A stretch of DNA of 64,000 nt from Staphylococcus marylandisciuri (GCF_025519785.1 NZ_JAOPKZ010000010.1:1-64000); one strand, 5' to 3'. Positions 9,733 through 20,028 are shown, counted from the first letter of the stretch. The notes: a model not told the origin generated them from the letters alone. A program made the numbers and translations.

Positions 9733-9763
9733 AATTAAGACGAAGTTAAAGTAAAAAGACTTT

Positions 9764-11440
9764 TTAAAGTTTATGATTTTGCTCGATCATTTCCTTTGCA
9801 TTTTGGCGGGTTAATTCAGTTACGTTTGCCCCAGATATCATCCGAGCAACTTCATCTATTCGTGTTTCATCAATTAATTCTTCTACTTTAGTAGTTGTTC
9901 TATCATCTAACGTATCTTTAGATATTAATAGATGGTGATCACTCATGCTAGCAACTTGAGGGAGATGAGAAATACAAATAACTTGGATGTAGTTTGCTAA
10001 ATCACGCATTTTTTCTGCCATTTTTTGTGCGGCTTGTCCTGATACACCTGAATCAACTTCATCAAAAAGTATAGCGGTTTGGCCACGTGATTTCACAAAG
10101 ATAGTCTTTAAAGCTAACATGATACGTGAAAGTTCGCCACCAGACGCGATTTTATTTAAACTTTTTAAAGGCTCACCTTTATTTGGGCTTATTAGAAATT
10201 CGATAAATTCTATTCCTTCGCGATTCGGTTCATCCAAAGGCTTAAAAGAGATTTCTAGATTTGCATCTTTCATCTGTAAGTTTTGAATCTCATCAACAAT
10301 GTGATCTCTTAACGTTTGAGCTACCTGACGCCGAGCTTTCGATAAATCTTTTCCTATTGTAATGACTTGATGGTAGAGTTCAGATATTTCTTTACGTAAC
10401 TGAGAGGTGCTTGCTTCATAATTCTCGATTTTATTAATTTCACTTTCAATTTTCTCTTGATAAGTAATTAATTCACTAACATCTTTACCATATTTTCGTT
10501 TTAAATTGTTGAGTAAGTTCATACGTGATTCTAATTCGTTTAAATATTGTTCATCAAATTCGGTGTTAGTTAGTTCATCGTATAACTGGTGTTTAGCATC
10601 TTCTAAAGTATAGTAAAATTGATCAATTTCCTCTTTTAATGAGTCATATTTTTCAGGTAGAATTTGGTTAATCGTATCAAGTTGATTGCTCAACTCATAA
10701 AGCCGATCTGTAATTGCATGCTCATCTGTTAATGTAAGATGAGCATTATTAAGAGCAAGATTTAGGTTTTCAGAATTTTTAATGCGGTTGATATCTGCTT
10801 CTAACTGCTCGACTTCATTCTCTTTTAAGTGTGCTTCTTTGAGCTCATCATTTTGAAATTTCAACAGGTCTAAGCGTTGCAATAATGCTTGGTCTGCTGA
10901 TTCTAAATCTGACAGTTCTCTCTTTTTACTTATATACTTATCATAAGTTGTAGTATATTGATCTAACAACTCTTGATAACTGCCTTCAGAATAGTTATCA
11001 AGTAATTGTAAATGATATTTTTGTTTCAACAGTGTTTGTGTTTCGTGTTGACCGTGGATATCTAGTAATTCTTGCATTACTTTTCTCAACACAGCTAAAG
11101 TAACTACTTGATTATTGATACGACAAATACTTTTACCAGTGCTGAAAATTTCTCTCTTAACTAATAAGAAATCTTCTTCAACATCAATCGACAAGTCTTC
11201 TAGTATGCTAATAGCATCTTTACTATCATCTATATCAAATATACCTTCAATAATAGCCTTTTTCTCGCCATGACGCACATAATCAGAAGAAGCTCGCATA
11301 CCTATTAATTGACCAATAGCATCGATAATTATAGATTTACCAGCACCCGTTTCACCACTGAGTACAGTGAGACCATCAGAGAATTGAATTTCAAGCGTAT
11401 CTATAATAGCAAATTGTTTAATAGATAAGGTTTGTAACAT
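9764..11440 (-). CDS. recN: DNA repair protein RecN
   Basis: This 558-residue SMC-like ATPase acts early at double-strand breaks. It has an N-terminal Walker A GETGAGKS (about residues 29-36) and a long coiled-coil middle (about 150-370). The C-terminal half-domain has the signature GGELSRIMLA and Walker B AILFDEVDSG. The length is close to the family norm of about 560-576. It follows argR by 21 bp, an arrangement common in Firmicutes. Start ATG 11440. Confidence 0.95.
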   Translation of the reverse strand: MLQTLSIKQFAIIDTLEIQFSDGLTVLSGETGAGKSIIIDAIGQLIGMRASSDYVRHGEKKAIIEGIFDIDDSKDAISILEDLSIDVEEDFLLVKREIFSTGKSICRINNQVVTLAVLRKVMQELLDIHGQHETQTLLKQKYHLQLLDNYSEGSYQELLDQYTTTYDKYISKKRELSDLESADQALLQRLDLLKFQNDELKEAHLKENEVEQLEADINRIKNSENLNLALNNAHLTLTDEHAITDRLYELSNQLDTINQILPEKYDSLKEEIDQFYYTLEDAKHQLYDELTNTEFDEQYLNELESRMNLLNNLKRKYGKDVSELITYQEKIESEINKIENYEASTSQLRKEISELYHQVITIGKDLSKARRQVAQTLRDHIVDEIQNLQMKDANLEISFKPLDEPNREGIEFIEFLISPNKGEPLKSLNKIASGGELSRIMLALKTIFVKSRGQTAILFDEVDSGVSGQAAQKMAEKMRDLANYIQVICISHLPQVASMSDHHLLISKDTLDDRTTTKVEELIDETRIDEVARMISGANVTELTRQNAKEMIEQNHKL

Positions 11441-11461
11441 GAATTGTTCACTTCCTTATTC

Positions 11462-11914
11462 TTATAATAAATTAAAGATTCTTGTCTTAGTAGTTTCGCT
11501 TGCTGCTTTGTCTCTGCAAATAATCAAGCATGTATCATCACCGCAAATCGTACCTAATACTTCGTCCCAATCTATCTGATCTAAGATGGCTCCTATCGAT
11601 TGAGCGTTACCAGGCAAAGTCTTAAGTACTAATAAATTGTTAGATTCGTCAATATTTACAAAGGAATCCATTAAATAGCGACCTAACTTTTCTAAAGGAT
11701 GGTATTTGCGATCATTTGGTAAGCTATATACATATTGACCTGTAGGTGTAGGCACCTTTATTAATTGAAGCTCTTTAATATCCCTTGATACAGTAGCTTG
11801 AGTGACGTTAAGCTCAAATTCATTTAAACGTCGTACGAGTTCGTCTTGAGTTTCGATCTTTTCATTAGAAATTATTTCACGTATTTTAATGTGACGCACT
11901 GACTTTTTTGCCAT
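11462..11914 (-). CDS. argR: Arginine repressor ArgR/AhrC
   Basis: This 150-residue hexameric transcription regulator binds ARG boxes in response to L-arginine. The N-terminal winged helix (about 1-70) contains [11 protein letters not shown]. The C-terminal oligomerisation and arginine-binding domain contains [16 protein letters not shown] start at ATG 11914 rather than GTG 11923 because GAGGTGG then sits at the right spacing. It is adjacent to recN, as in Bacillus. Confidence 0.94.
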   Translation of the reverse strand: MAKKSVRHIKIREIISNEKIETQDELVRRLNEFELNVTQATVSRDIKELQLIKVPTPTGQYVYSLPNDRKYHPLEKLGRYLMDSFVNIDESNNLLVLKTLPGNAQSIGAILDQIDWDEVLGTICGDDTCLIICRDKAASETTKTRIFNLL

Positions 11915-12121
11915 CCTGTCCACCTCTTTAACGAATATTTATACATTAATTTTAGCATATTGATCATCGTTCTACTACTGATGAAATTTTAAGCTTCATA
12001 AAGCTTTAGAGAAGTTATGATAATACTTTATGCTAATGTCATTAGACGCATAGAGATGTATATTTAAAGATATAACAAATACTTACTTCAAATCTTATAA
12101 TGATCTAGAGTTATCAATAAA

Positions 12122-12159
12122 ACCCAGTTTTCTGATTTAAACATAGTAGAAAACTGGGT
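12122..12159 (-). terminator. Intrinsic terminator after ispA
   Basis: ACCCAGTTTTCT (12122-12133) pairs perfectly with 12148-12159. On the minus strand it is followed by TTTTATTG. It ends the nusB-xseA-xseB-ispA group. The rest of the 281-bp gap 11915-12195 is AT-rich; I see nothing else in it. Confidence 0.85.
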
Positions 12160-12195
12160 CATATAAGACAAGATTGTAGTTAGTAATAGTTCTTA

Positions 12196-13074
12196 TTAAT
12201 GATCACGATTAGCAAACAGGTCTACTATTTCACTAAGATTGCTAACATCATAGTCTCTTTCTATTTCATTTAAGATTGATTTAGCTGCTACTGCTTCATC
12301 GTTTAGTTTTTCTTCTGCACCCTTTTTACCTAGTAGAGAAACATAAGTACTCTTATGATTTGAAACGTCGCTCCCTACCGATTTACCTAACTTATCTTCA
12401 TCTCCGTAGACGTCTAGTAAATCATCTTTAATCTGAAACATTAAGCCGAGATGTTCACTGAAGCGTTCTAATGACTGAGCGATGTGATTATTGGGCTGAG
12501 CGATATCTACTGCGGCCATAACAGCAAACTTTAATAAGGCTCCTGTCTTAGTTTTATGGATGAGTTGTAATGTTTCTAAGTCGATCTCTTTATTCTCACT
12601 TTCCATATCAAGTACTTGGCCGCCTACCATTCCCATATGACCGCTAGCTTCAGATAATCGTTTAATAATTTGAATCCTCACTTCTGTAGCAAGAAGATGA
12701 TCATTGCTAATAAGTTGAAAAGCTTTAGTTAAAAGTGCATCGCCAGCTAATATTGCTTTCCATTCACCGAATACCTTGTGATTCGTCAATTGACCACGTC
12801 TATAATCATCATCATCCATAGAGGGTAGATCATCATGTATAAGAGAATAGGTATGTATCATTTCTAAAGCTAGAGCAGTCTGCATACCATAATGGATATC
12901 CTTATTTAAAGTTTGAAGAGTTAATAGAGTGAGTAAAGGACGAATTCTCTTACCACCAGCTTCTAATGAATATTGCATACTTTCTTCTAGGTTAGTCCCT
13001 AAAAAAGAAGAAGGAACGATTTGCTTCAATTCATCATTAATTAATGAAATATACTTATTCATTTGTGGATTCAT
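12196..13074 (-). CDS. ispA: Polyprenyl synthetase (farnesyl/geranyl diphosphate synthase)
   Basis: This cytosolic prenyltransferase condenses IPP with allylic diphosphates. Both aspartate-rich motifs are present: [14 protein letters not shown] and DDLLDVYGD. It also has GGKRIRP and the KTGALL substrate-binding stretch. The start is uncertain. ATG 13074 (MNPQMNKY, 292 aa) has GAGGA upstream; ATG 13062 is possible. Any start further upstream would read well into xseB in another frame. The chosen start overlaps the xseB end by 20 nt, so the two are coupled. No dxs gene follows, in keeping with the mevalonate pathway of staphylococci. Confidence 0.92.
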   Translation of the reverse strand: MNPQMNKYISLINDELKQIVPSSFLGTNLEESMQYSLEAGGKRIRPLLTLLTLQTLNKDIHYGMQTALALEMIHTYSLIHDDLPSMDDDDYRRGQLTNHKVFGEWKAILAGDALLTKAFQLISNDHLLATEVRIQIIKRLSEASGHMGMVGGQVLDMESENKEIDLETLQLIHKTKTGALLKFAVMAAVDIAQPNNHIAQSLERFSEHLGLMFQIKDDLLDVYGDEDKLGKSVGSDVSNHKSTYVSLLGKKGAEEKLNDEAVAAKSILNEIERDYDVSNLSEIVDLFANRDH

Positions 13075-13297
13075 AGTTCTGTTCATCCTCATTAGAAGCA
13101 TCATTTTCTTCTTTAATAAGTTCATTGACTTTCTTCTCAGCATTTTTGAGCGTCTCTTCACATGAAGCAGATAATTTCATTCCTCGTTGATACAAGTCTA
13201 GAGATTCCTCTAAAGAAACCGTCTCATCATCAAGTTTTTGAACAATATTTTCTAATTCACTCATCATTTCTTCGAAGCTTTGTTTCTTTTCACTCAT
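13055..13297 (-). CDS. xseB: Exodeoxyribonuclease VII small subunit
   Basis: This 80-residue helical protein has the typical [17 protein letters not shown] and [12 protein letters not shown] pattern, then an acidic tail. It partners XseA in a nuclease that degrades single-stranded DNA. The ATG lies within the last codons of xseA (8-nt overlap), and the 3' end overlaps ispA, so the three genes form one coupled unit. Confidence 0.94.
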   Translation of the reverse strand: MSEKKQSFEEMMSELENIVQKLDDETVSLEESLDLYQRGMKLSASCEETLKNAEKKVNELIKEENDASNEDEQNYESTNE

Positions 13298-14627
13298 CTT
13301 TACACCTAACTTCCTCTACTTTAGTTTCGACTGTGCCATCTTTCATTTCAAGAAATAATCGGTCGCCGTTATTGATATCATGCGTACTAGTTACAACATT
13401 ATCCTCTTTTTTTGCAATAGCGTACCCTCTCAGCATAGTATTGGTTGGGCTTAAGTTATTTAGCAATTCTACTTGATGTTGTAGCTTATGTTTACTATTA
13501 GTTAGCTTAAGGCGCAATAGATTGATTAACGCATCATGGAGTCTAACCTGTTCAGCTTTATTATTGGATAATTCATTTAATAATAATTTTACATTTAATT
13601 TTTGTGAAATTATATTAAAATGATGGTGCGTTTGAGAAATTCTCAATTTAACATTATAAATAAGTTGTTTCTCTAATTCGTCTCTACGCTGTATTTGTTG
13701 ATCATACAGGAGAGTAGGAGTTTGAAGCTTATAATAAGACGTCGTATGTTCTAAATGTTTTCGATAGCTCTTTAAGTTCTGTTGAACAGCACGTGAGAGG
13801 TTGAGTTGCATTTGTTTGATTCTTTGCGTAATATCAAATTGATCTGGCGTGGCCATCACTGCCGCCTGTGTAGGAGTGGCTGCTCGAGCATCGGCAACGA
13901 AATCACTTATGGTAAAATCTGTCTCATGACCAACTGCAGAAATTATAGGAGTCTTACATGCGTAGATGGTTCTGGCAACTTCTTCTTCATTGAAGTTCCA
14001 TAAATCTTCTATGGAGCCCCCACCTCGTCCTACGATAATAATATCTACCCCAAGTTGGTCAGCATATTTTAAGTTTTTAATTATATCATCTTTAGCTTGT
14101 TGGCCCTGTACGAGTGTACTGATGTGAATTTGTTCTGCTAAAGGGTAACGATTATTCAATGTAGAGTGTATATCACGTATTGCTGCGCCTGTATTAGCTG
14201 TAAGTACCGCTATTTTAGTAGGATAAGTTGGGAGCGGTTTCTTAGCACTGTTATCAAATAGCCCTTCTTTATTCAGTTTTTTCTTCAATTGTTCTAAACG
14301 CTGATATAGATTACCTACACCGTCTTGATGCATTTTATTAACATAAATTTGATAGTTCCCTCTTTTTTCGAACACCGAAACTCTAGCTTCGATTAAGACT
14401 TGATCTCCTTCTTTAGGATCGAAATCTAATTTTGACGCATTCCCTTTAAACATCATAGCATTGATAACGCTTTGATCGTCTTTCACATTGAAATATAAAT
14501 GTCCGCTAGAATGACGTTTGAAGTTAGAAAGCTCTCCTTTAATAAGGACAGATTGTAAATGTGGATCACGGTCAAATTTATACTTAATATATTTAGTTAA
14601 CGTTGAAACAGATAAATAATTAGACAT
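13290..14627 (-). CDS. xseA: Exodeoxyribonuclease VII large subunit
   Basis: This 445-residue catalytic subunit has an N-terminal OB-fold ([19 protein letters not shown], about residues 24-42). The catalytic core contains [19 protein letters not shown] and [25 protein letters not shown]-like segments, followed by coiled coil. Length and motifs are standard. It sits between nusB and xseB. Confidence 0.95.
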   Translation of the reverse strand: MSNYLSVSTLTKYIKYKFDRDPHLQSVLIKGELSNFKRHSSGHLYFNVKDDQSVINAMMFKGNASKLDFDPKEGDQVLIEARVSVFEKRGNYQIYVNKMHQDGVGNLYQRLEQLKKKLNKEGLFDNSAKKPLPTYPTKIAVLTANTGAAIRDIHSTLNNRYPLAEQIHISTLVQGQQAKDDIIKNLKYADQLGVDIIIVGRGGGSIEDLWNFNEEEVARTIYACKTPIISAVGHETDFTISDFVADARAATPTQAAVMATPDQFDITQRIKQMQLNLSRAVQQNLKSYRKHLEHTTSYYKLQTPTLLYDQQIQRRDELEKQLIYNVKLRISQTHHHFNIISQKLNVKLLLNELSNNKAEQVRLHDALINLLRLKLTNSKHKLQHQVELLNNLSPTNTMLRGYAIAKKEDNVVTSTHDINNGDRLFLEMKDGTVETKVEEVRCKDE

Positions 14628-14641
14628 GTAGGCACCACACT

Positions 14642-15028
14642 TTACTTAATATTACTTAAGACTCCGTTGATGAATTTATGATGATTCTCATCGCTAAATT
14701 GTTTAGCTAATTCTACAGCTTCATTTATAACAACTTTTGGTGGTGTTTCTCCATTGAGAAGTTCAAAGGTAGACATTCTTAAGATAATTCTATCTGTTTT
14801 TAAGAGACGCTCTAAGGTCCAATCTTTCAAATGAGGTTTTATATTGTTATCTAACACGCTTTCGTGGTCTTTCACACCAGTAACCAGCCAATGTATAAAG
14901 TCAAAATCTACTTCCGTGTTTTCATCTTTAATAAAATCGATCGCCTCGTTAATAGTTAAATCTGTGTTTTCAACTTCTAATTGAAATAGAGTTTGGAATG
15001 CTTGAATTCTTGATTCTTTACGACTCAT
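14642..15028 (-). CDS. nusB: Transcription antitermination factor NusB
   Basis: This 128-residue all-helical protein works with NusE (S10) at boxA of rRNA leaders. Typical segments are [15 protein letters not shown] at the N-terminus and [31 protein letters not shown] in the C-terminal half. I start at ATG 15028 behind GAAGGAG. It lies 14 bp before xseA. Upstream, 219 bp separate it from accC with no gene between them. Confidence 0.94.
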   Translation of the reverse strand: MSRKESRIQAFQTLFQLEVENTDLTINEAIDFIKDENTEVDFDFIHWLVTGVKDHESVLDNNIKPHLKDWTLERLLKTDRIILRMSTFELLNGETPPKVVINEAVELAKQFSDENHHKFINGVLSNIK

Positions 15029-15247
15029 GTTAAACTCCTTCAAATTTTGAATTTTGGTATTAAAGTGAGATAAATATCAATTTGATCTCAGAGACTCACC
15101 TTTAAGGATGTGTTTACCTAAGAGTGCTACAAATTTGATAATGATTACCCCATTATATTGAACTCGACTCGTTCAATATGGATAATGAGCACTGTTAAAC
15201 TAACCATTTTAGTAAATACTAAATAAATTGAGTTGAATAATGAGAGA
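15029..15247. other. Gene-free gap between accC and nusB
   Basis: In Bacillus an Asp23-family gene (yqhY) lies between accC and nusB. Here the 219 bp contain no ORF longer than about 20 codons on the minus strand, only the nusB ribosome site at the left edge. GAACGAGTCGAGTTC on the minus strand is a short inverted repeat near 15165. Confidence 0.7.
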
Positions 15248-16606
15248 TTAATCAGTTTCTTCATCCATAATGCTATATTTCTCTAAGAACTTAGTATTGA
15301 ATTCACCACTTCTAAAAGTCTCATGATTTAAGAGCTTCATGTGGAATGGAATAGTAGTATCAATCCCCAATACTAAGTATTCACTCAGAGCACGCAGACC
15401 ACACATTATCGCTTCATCACGTGAAGGTTGATGAACAATTAATTTACCCATCATTGAATCGTAATATGGAGGAATAGTGTAATTAGTATAACAAGCTGAT
15501 TCTACACGTACACCAAATCCTCCGGGCGCTAAGTACTGGTTAATCTTACCGGGTGAAGGCATAAAGTTCTTATAGGGATTTTCAGCATTGATCCTAAACT
15601 CCATGGCATGTCCATCAATACGAATATCGTCCTGCGTGACAGGGAGTTTTTCCCCCATAGCTACTTTGAGTTGTAACTTAACTAGATCAACTCCCGTCAC
15701 CATTTCGGTTACTGGATGTTCAACTTGAATACGTGTATTCATTTCCATAAAGTAGAAGTCGTCAGTATCTAAGTCATAAATAAATTCTATTGTGCCAGCA
15801 TTTTCATAATTCACTGCTTTAGCCGCACGTATGGCTGCCTCTCCCATTTCTTGCCGTTTATCTTCGGTAAGGATTGGAGATGGTGCTTCCTCTACTAATT
15901 TCTGCATACGTCGTTGGATAGTACAATCTCTCTCGCCTAAATGTATAATGTTGCCGTGTTTGTCTCCCATAATCTGAATCTCAATGTGTCGAAAGTTTTC
16001 TATAAACTTTTCTAGATATAAGCCACCGTTACCAAAAGCAGTTTCTGCTTCCTGCTGCGTCATCTTAAATCCATTAATTAACTCTTTATCATCGCGTGCG
16101 ACACGAATACCTTTTCCGCCGCCGCCAGCAGTAGCTTTGATGATTACAGGAAATCCAATCTCTTTAGCTAGCGTCTGTGCATCTTCAATGGAATCAACTA
16201 ACCCTTCACTACCAGGTACGACTGGAACATTAGCTCGCTTCATTTCTTCTTTAGCCACGTCTTTAATACCCATCTTTTGAATCGACTCAAAACTTGGGCC
16301 TATAAAATGTAACTGACAAGCTTCACAAAGTTCTGCAAAGTCCCCATTTTCAGCTAAAAATCCATAACCAGGATGGATGCCATCGCAACCAGTTGAAGTA
16401 GCAATAGACAAGATGTTGGGGATGTTTAGATATGAATCTTTAGATTGCGTAGGTCCGACACAGTACGCTTCGTCTGCTATTTGAGTATGTAAAGCATCTT
16501 TGTCGCCTTCAGAGTATATTGCAACTGTTTGTATACCTAATTCTTGACATGCTCGTATAATGCGAACTGCTATTTCGCCACGATTAGCTATTAGTATCTT
16601 GTTCAT
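15248..16606 (-). CDS. accC: Biotin carboxylase subunit of acetyl-CoA carboxylase
   Basis: This 452-residue ATP-grasp enzyme carboxylates biotin on AccB in the first step of fatty acid synthesis. Motifs include the N-terminal ANRGEIAVRIIRA, the glycine-rich ATP loop GGGGKGIR near residue 163, FIENFRHIEIQ, and the catalytic EMNTRIQVEHPVTE. It lies 1 bp after accB, so they are cotranscribed. Confidence 0.96.
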   Translation of the reverse strand: MNKILIANRGEIAVRIIRACQELGIQTVAIYSEGDKDALHTQIADEAYCVGPTQSKDSYLNIPNILSIATSTGCDGIHPGYGFLAENGDFAELCEACQLHFIGPSFESIQKMGIKDVAKEEMKRANVPVVPGSEGLVDSIEDAQTLAKEIGFPVIIKATAGGGGKGIRVARDDKELINGFKMTQQEAETAFGNGGLYLEKFIENFRHIEIQIMGDKHGNIIHLGERDCTIQRRMQKLVEEAPSPILTEDKRQEMGEAAIRAAKAVNYENAGTIEFIYDLDTDDFYFMEMNTRIQVEHPVTEMVTGVDLVKLQLKVAMGEKLPVTQDDIRIDGHAMEFRINAENPYKNFMPSPGKINQYLAPGGFGVRVESACYTNYTIPPYYDSMMGKLIVHQPSRDEAIMCGLRALSEYLVLGIDTTIPFHMKLLNHETFRSGEFNTKFLEKYSIMDEETD

Positions 16607-16607
16607 A

Positions 16608-17078
16608 TTATTTCACCTTGAATAACGGTTGGCCATACTCTACCATTTGACCGTCCTCAACTAATATTTCAGTAATTTCCCCTGAGACTTCTGCTTGAAT
16701 TTCATTAAATAATTTCATCGCTTCTAATATACAAACAGTTGTCTCATTTGATACTGTATCTCCTACTTGTACGTACGGATCTTCTTCTGGTGAAGGTGCT
16801 TTATAGAATGTACCTACCATAGGTGCATTGATAGTTTGAGAATTATCATCCTTTGTAGCTTCATCACTTTCGCTAGGAGCTTGGGATTGATTAGCTGTAT
16901 GATCTGCTGGAGCTGAGTAAGCTTGTACCGGTTGTTGAGCATTTACTTGTGGTGTGATGATTTCAGTTTCTTTTTCTTTTTTTAGGTTAACTACCTTATC
17001 TTTTTCTTCTATATTAATTTCAGTTAAACTTGATTGATCAAGTATTTCAATTAACTCTTTTATTTCTTTAAAATTCAT
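16608..17078 (-). CDS. accB: Biotin carboxyl carrier protein of acetyl-CoA carboxylase
   Basis: This 156-residue carrier has an N-terminal helical region, a Gln/Ala/Ser-rich linker (about 45-85) and a C-terminal biotinyl domain. The biotinylated lysine is K122 in EAMKLFNE. The [19 protein letters not shown] segment precedes it. It heads accB-accC; its upstream region is filled by two repeat units, so its promoter lies close to 17080-17170. Confidence 0.95.
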   Translation of the reverse strand: MNFKEIKELIEILDQSSLTEINIEEKDKVVNLKKEKETEIITPQVNAQQPVQAYSAPADHTANQSQAPSESDEATKDDNSQTINAPMVGTFYKAPSPEEDPYVQVGDTVSNETTVCILEAMKLFNEIQAEVSGEITEILVEDGQMVEYGQPLFKVK

Positions 17079-17171
17079 AGAACTGACTCCTTCAGATTGA
17101 TTTCATCTATCTATTTTATTTTACTTGACCAAAATATTCAATTCAAGTATAGAAATATTGATTTTATATAG

Positions 17172-17368
17172 GGAGCGGGACATATTGGTCTTTGACTAGA
17201 GAGAAAGAGGCTGGGACATAATGTAATGTCCCAGACCCTTTTAGCATCTTGGCAGTAGATGACTGATTTGAAAATGCGCTTGTATCAAGCTTTTTTCAAT
17301 TCTAGTCATCCTTGCCGGGGCGGGACTACGAAATCTTTTTATTCAAATAAGATTTCTGTCCCGCTCTC
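17172..17368. repeat. MITE-like 197-bp repeat unit, complete copy
   Basis: The unit is bounded by inverted ends GGGAGCGGGACA and TGTCCCGCTCTC. Inside are a GGCTGGGACAT/ATGTCCCAG hairpin and a nested hairpin. In the nested one, GATGACT pairs with AGTCATC, enclosing TTGAAAA/TTTTCAA, which encloses GCTTG-ATA-CAAGC. There is no ORF. It lies between efp and accB. The same unit occurs in the opposite orientation at 30824 and 39121. Confidence 0.85.
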
Positions 17369-17430
17369 ATAAGCACAGCGAGTTGGGGCTCTATAAAAGC
17401 GAAGCCGTTCAATATGAAGTATAGAAAGAA

Positions 17431-17596
17431 GAAAGAGGCTGGGACATAATGTAATGTCTCAGCCTTTTTCAGCATCTTGGCAGTAGATGACTGATTTGAA
17501 AATGCGCTTGTATCAAGCTTTTTTCAATTCTAGTCATCCTTGCCGGGGCGGGACTACGAAATCTTTTTGTTCAAATTAGATTTCTGTCCCGCTCCC
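17431..17596. repeat. Second repeat unit, left end missing
   Basis: This copy is almost identical to the unit at 17172 in its inner and right part, including the nested hairpin and the final TGTCCCGCTCCC. It begins at GAAAGAGGCTGGGAC and lacks the left GGGAGCGGGACA end. It is a direct repeat of its neighbour, separated by about 60 bp containing CGAAGCCGTTCAATATGAAG, which resembles the window's first 60 bases. Confidence 0.82.
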
Positions 17597-17697
17597 CTAT
17601 TTTTTCTAGGATTTATGTCCCAGACTTTAATCTTAGTATGCTTTATTTATTTCAGGTTTAGCCAATGTATAAATTTGCCCTTGAAGTTGCTATACAT

Positions 17698-18255
17698 TTA
17701 GGCACGAGATGCATAACTGCCATCGCTTGTATTGATGACTAATATATCACCTTCGTTAACAAATAATGGCACATTTAAAGTGTAACCTGTTTCTACAGTA
17801 GCTGATTTAGTTGCCCCTGTAGCTGTATCACCTTTGATGCCCGGTTCAGTTTCAGTTACTTCAAGTTCAACTGTTTTAGGTAGTTCAATGCCTATAATTT
17901 CGCCTTCGTAACTTTGGATTTGAACATCCATATTAGCTTTTAAGAAGTTTAGTTCATTTTCAAGATAGTCACCTGGTAACTCAACTTGTTCAAATGTTTC
18001 ATTGTCCATAAAGACATGAGAGTTACCATCAGCATACAAATATTGCATACGGCGATTATCAATCATAGCTTGTTCCACTTTCTCACCGGCACGGAATGTT
18101 TTTTCTTGAATGGCGCCAGTTCTTAAATTACGTAATTTTGAGCGGACAAACGCAGAACCTTTACCAGGTTTAACGTGTTGGAAATCAATTACTTTCCAAA
18201 TACCATTATCAACTGAGATTGTTAATCCTGTTTTAAAATCATTAACCGAAATCAT
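17698..18255 (-). CDS. efp: Elongation factor P
   Basis: This 185-residue translation factor relieves ribosome stalling at polyproline. It has a KOW-like N-domain with the modified lysine at K32 (KPGKGSAF) and two OB-folds. The C-terminal signature [11 protein letters not shown] is standard. In Bacillus K32 carries 5-aminopentanol. The start has GAGGAGG upstream. It lies 27 bp after the M24 peptidase gene and is probably cotranscribed with it. Confidence 0.96.
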   Translation of the reverse strand: MISVNDFKTGLTISVDNGIWKVIDFQHVKPGKGSAFVRSKLRNLRTGAIQEKTFRAGEKVEQAMIDNRRMQYLYADGNSHVFMDNETFEQVELPGDYLENELNFLKANMDVQIQSYEGEIIGIELPKTVELEVTETEPGIKGDTATGATKSATVETGYTLNVPLFVNEGDILVINTSDGSYASRA

Positions 18256-18282
18256 TCAGTTTCCTCCTCTTATACACTCTTA

Positions 18283-19341
18283 TTATAAAATAATAAGCTC
18301 TTTATTTGATTTAGTAAAGCGTTCACATCCCTCATTCGTAATTAATATATCGTCCTCGATGCGAACTCCTCCTAAATGTTCAATGTAGATACCAGGCTCT
18401 ATTGTAACACAGTTACCAACATTGAGAACGTCTTTATTGCGATGAGAGAGCACAGGACCCTCATGAACATCTAATCCAATGCCGTGACCTAGAGAATGAC
18501 CAAAATATTCGCCGTATCCGTATTGACTAATATAATCTCTCGCAATTTGATCTAAATCTTTAGCAGTCATACCGGGCTTAGCTTCATTAATTGCTTTTAT
18601 GTTAGCTTCCAAGACGATTTGGTGTATAGTCTTCAATCTGTCATCTGGTTCTCCCAATGCAAATGTACGGGTAATGTCGGAAGCATACCCTTGGTAATAA
18701 GCTCCGTAATCTAGAGTGATCATCTCTCCACTTTCTACTACTTTATCGCTTGCTACACCATGTGGTAATGCGCCTCTATGACCTGAAGCTACAATCGTAT
18801 CGAATGAGGTATCGTCAGCACCTAATTCTAACATTTTACTTTCTAATTTAGCCTTAATTTCTCGTTCAGTCATTCCAGGTTTCACAATTGTTAATATATA
18901 TTCATAAGCATCATCTACAATTTGAGCTGCTTCTTGAATGATTTCTATTTCAGTGTCATTTTTTATTTCCCTTATCTTTTCAATATAGCCAGAAACACTT
19001 ACTAGACTAATAGGAGCTTTACTTAACTGTAAGTACGTATCATATGAAACTAAATCTCCCTCAAACCCAATATTTTGTAGGTTAAGCGCTGATAATTTAG
19101 TTTTGATAGCTTCAATCAGGTTGCCATCTTGATTTATAATTTCAAAGTCAGTAGCTTGTGTATTGGCTTGCTTCATATAGCGGAAATCTGTAAGTAATAT
19201 GCGAGAATTTCTTGATATGATTAGCGCACCACTTGTACCTGTGAACTGAGATAAATATCGTCTGTTAAAATCTGATAGCACCACTACAGCATCTAAATTT
19301 TTTTGTTCAAGTAGTTGATCAATTCGTTCTAAACGAGTCAT
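18283..19341 (-). CDS. M24 family Xaa-Pro peptidase (YqhT/PepQ-like)
   Basis: This 352-residue dinuclear metal aminopeptidase has an N-terminal creatinase domain (about 1-125) and a C-terminal pita-bread domain. The metal ligands are in LDYGAYYQGYASDITRT, GHSLGHGIGLDVHE, TIEPGIY and GGVRIEDD. I start at ATG 19341 (MTRLERIDQ) with GGGGGA upstream; a longer reading frame exists but would run over the divergent promoter. Pairing with efp is conserved and suggests a role with proline-containing peptides. Confidence 0.9.
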   Translation of the reverse strand: MTRLERIDQLLEQKNLDAVVVLSDFNRRYLSQFTGTSGALIISRNSRILLTDFRYMKQANTQATDFEIINQDGNLIEAIKTKLSALNLQNIGFEGDLVSYDTYLQLSKAPISLVSVSGYIEKIREIKNDTEIEIIQEAAQIVDDAYEYILTIVKPGMTEREIKAKLESKMLELGADDTSFDTIVASGHRGALPHGVASDKVVESGEMITLDYGAYYQGYASDITRTFALGEPDDRLKTIHQIVLEANIKAINEAKPGMTAKDLDQIARDYISQYGYGEYFGHSLGHGIGLDVHEGPVLSHRNKDVLNVGNCVTIEPGIYIEHLGGVRIEDDILITNEGCERFTKSNKELIIL

Positions 19342-19367
19342 GCTCTGAAATCCCCCATTCGTTAAGT

Positions 19368-19396
19368 TTGTACTTTTACCGTTTATATCATAAAAT
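19368..19396 (+). promoter_or_regulatory. SigA-type promoter of the lipoprotein gene
   Basis: TTGTAC (19368-19373), a 17-bp spacer, and TAAAAT (19391-19396). The predicted leader is about 47 nt to the ATG at 19450. It lies just upstream of the divergent M24 peptidase start. Confidence 0.6.
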
Positions 19397-19449
19397 GATA
19401 GCATAATTAACTTAGAGATGTTTAGTTTTTTTAATGTAGGAGTTAAATA

Positions 19450-20028
19450 ATGAAAAGAAAATTTATCGCTATTCTACTAGCATCGAGTTTATTAGCTGGA
19501 TGCGGGAGTCAGAATCTATCTCAACTAGAACAAAAAACCACAAACTTACGTGATGAAAACCACAAGCTAAAGCTTGAAATTCAAGAAATAGAACAAGATA
19601 AAAGTTCACTTAATGAAGAAATAAAATCGTTGGAAAAAGATAAAAAGAATATGAAACAAACTAAGAGTAATAAAAAGAAAGCATCAAATTATAAAGTTTC
19701 CTCACAATATTATAAAGATGTGACAAAGTCACTAGAAGATTATGAAAAAATTAAAGGCAAAGTAAACAACAATAAACAGTCTGACAAAATTGAATCAAAA
19801 TTGTCGCGTATCAACGAGGATATTGAAGATGCATACTCTAACTACAAAGATCAATTTGATAAAAATAATATAAGTAGTGATGACAAACGTAAAGATAGAG
19901 CTATATCGGATCTGCATAAATCTTTGAAAACAGCTTTTCATTATATTCATCAAGGGTACGCTAATAAAGATAATAAGAAATTAAAAAAAGGTCAGAACAA
20001 GCTCTCAGAAGTTAAAATTGAGTCATAA
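19450..20028 (+). CDS. Putative coiled-coil lipoprotein, function unknown
   Basis: The product has 192 residues with a clear lipoprotein signal peptide: MKRKF, a hydrophobic core, then LLAGC with the lipidated Cys at position 18. The mature part is highly charged and dominated by Lys, Glu, Asp and Ser. A coiled coil runs over about residues 25-75 (LRDENHKLKLEIQEIEQ pattern), followed by a helical tail. No enzymatic motif is visible. Staphylococci carry comparable small lipoproteins at this locus, but I do not recognise a named family. It is followed 36 bp later by a small membrane-protein gene and is probably cotranscribed with it. Confidence 0.82.
   Translation: MKRKFIAILLASSLLAGCGSQNLSQLEQKTTNLRDENHKLKLEIQEIEQDKSSLNEEIKSLEKDKKNMKQTKSNKKKASNYKVSSQYYKDVTKSLEDYEKIKGKVNNNKQSDKIESKLSRINEDIEDAYSNYKDQFDKNNISSDDKRKDRAISDLHKSLKTAFHYIHQGYANKDNKKLKKGQNKLSEVKIES

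Noticed and set aside
9410-9763. ptb/buk-like genes or a CodY box upstream of lpdA
   Set aside because: No open frame of suitable size and no clear CodY motif could be found; the gap is AT-rich with one palindrome.
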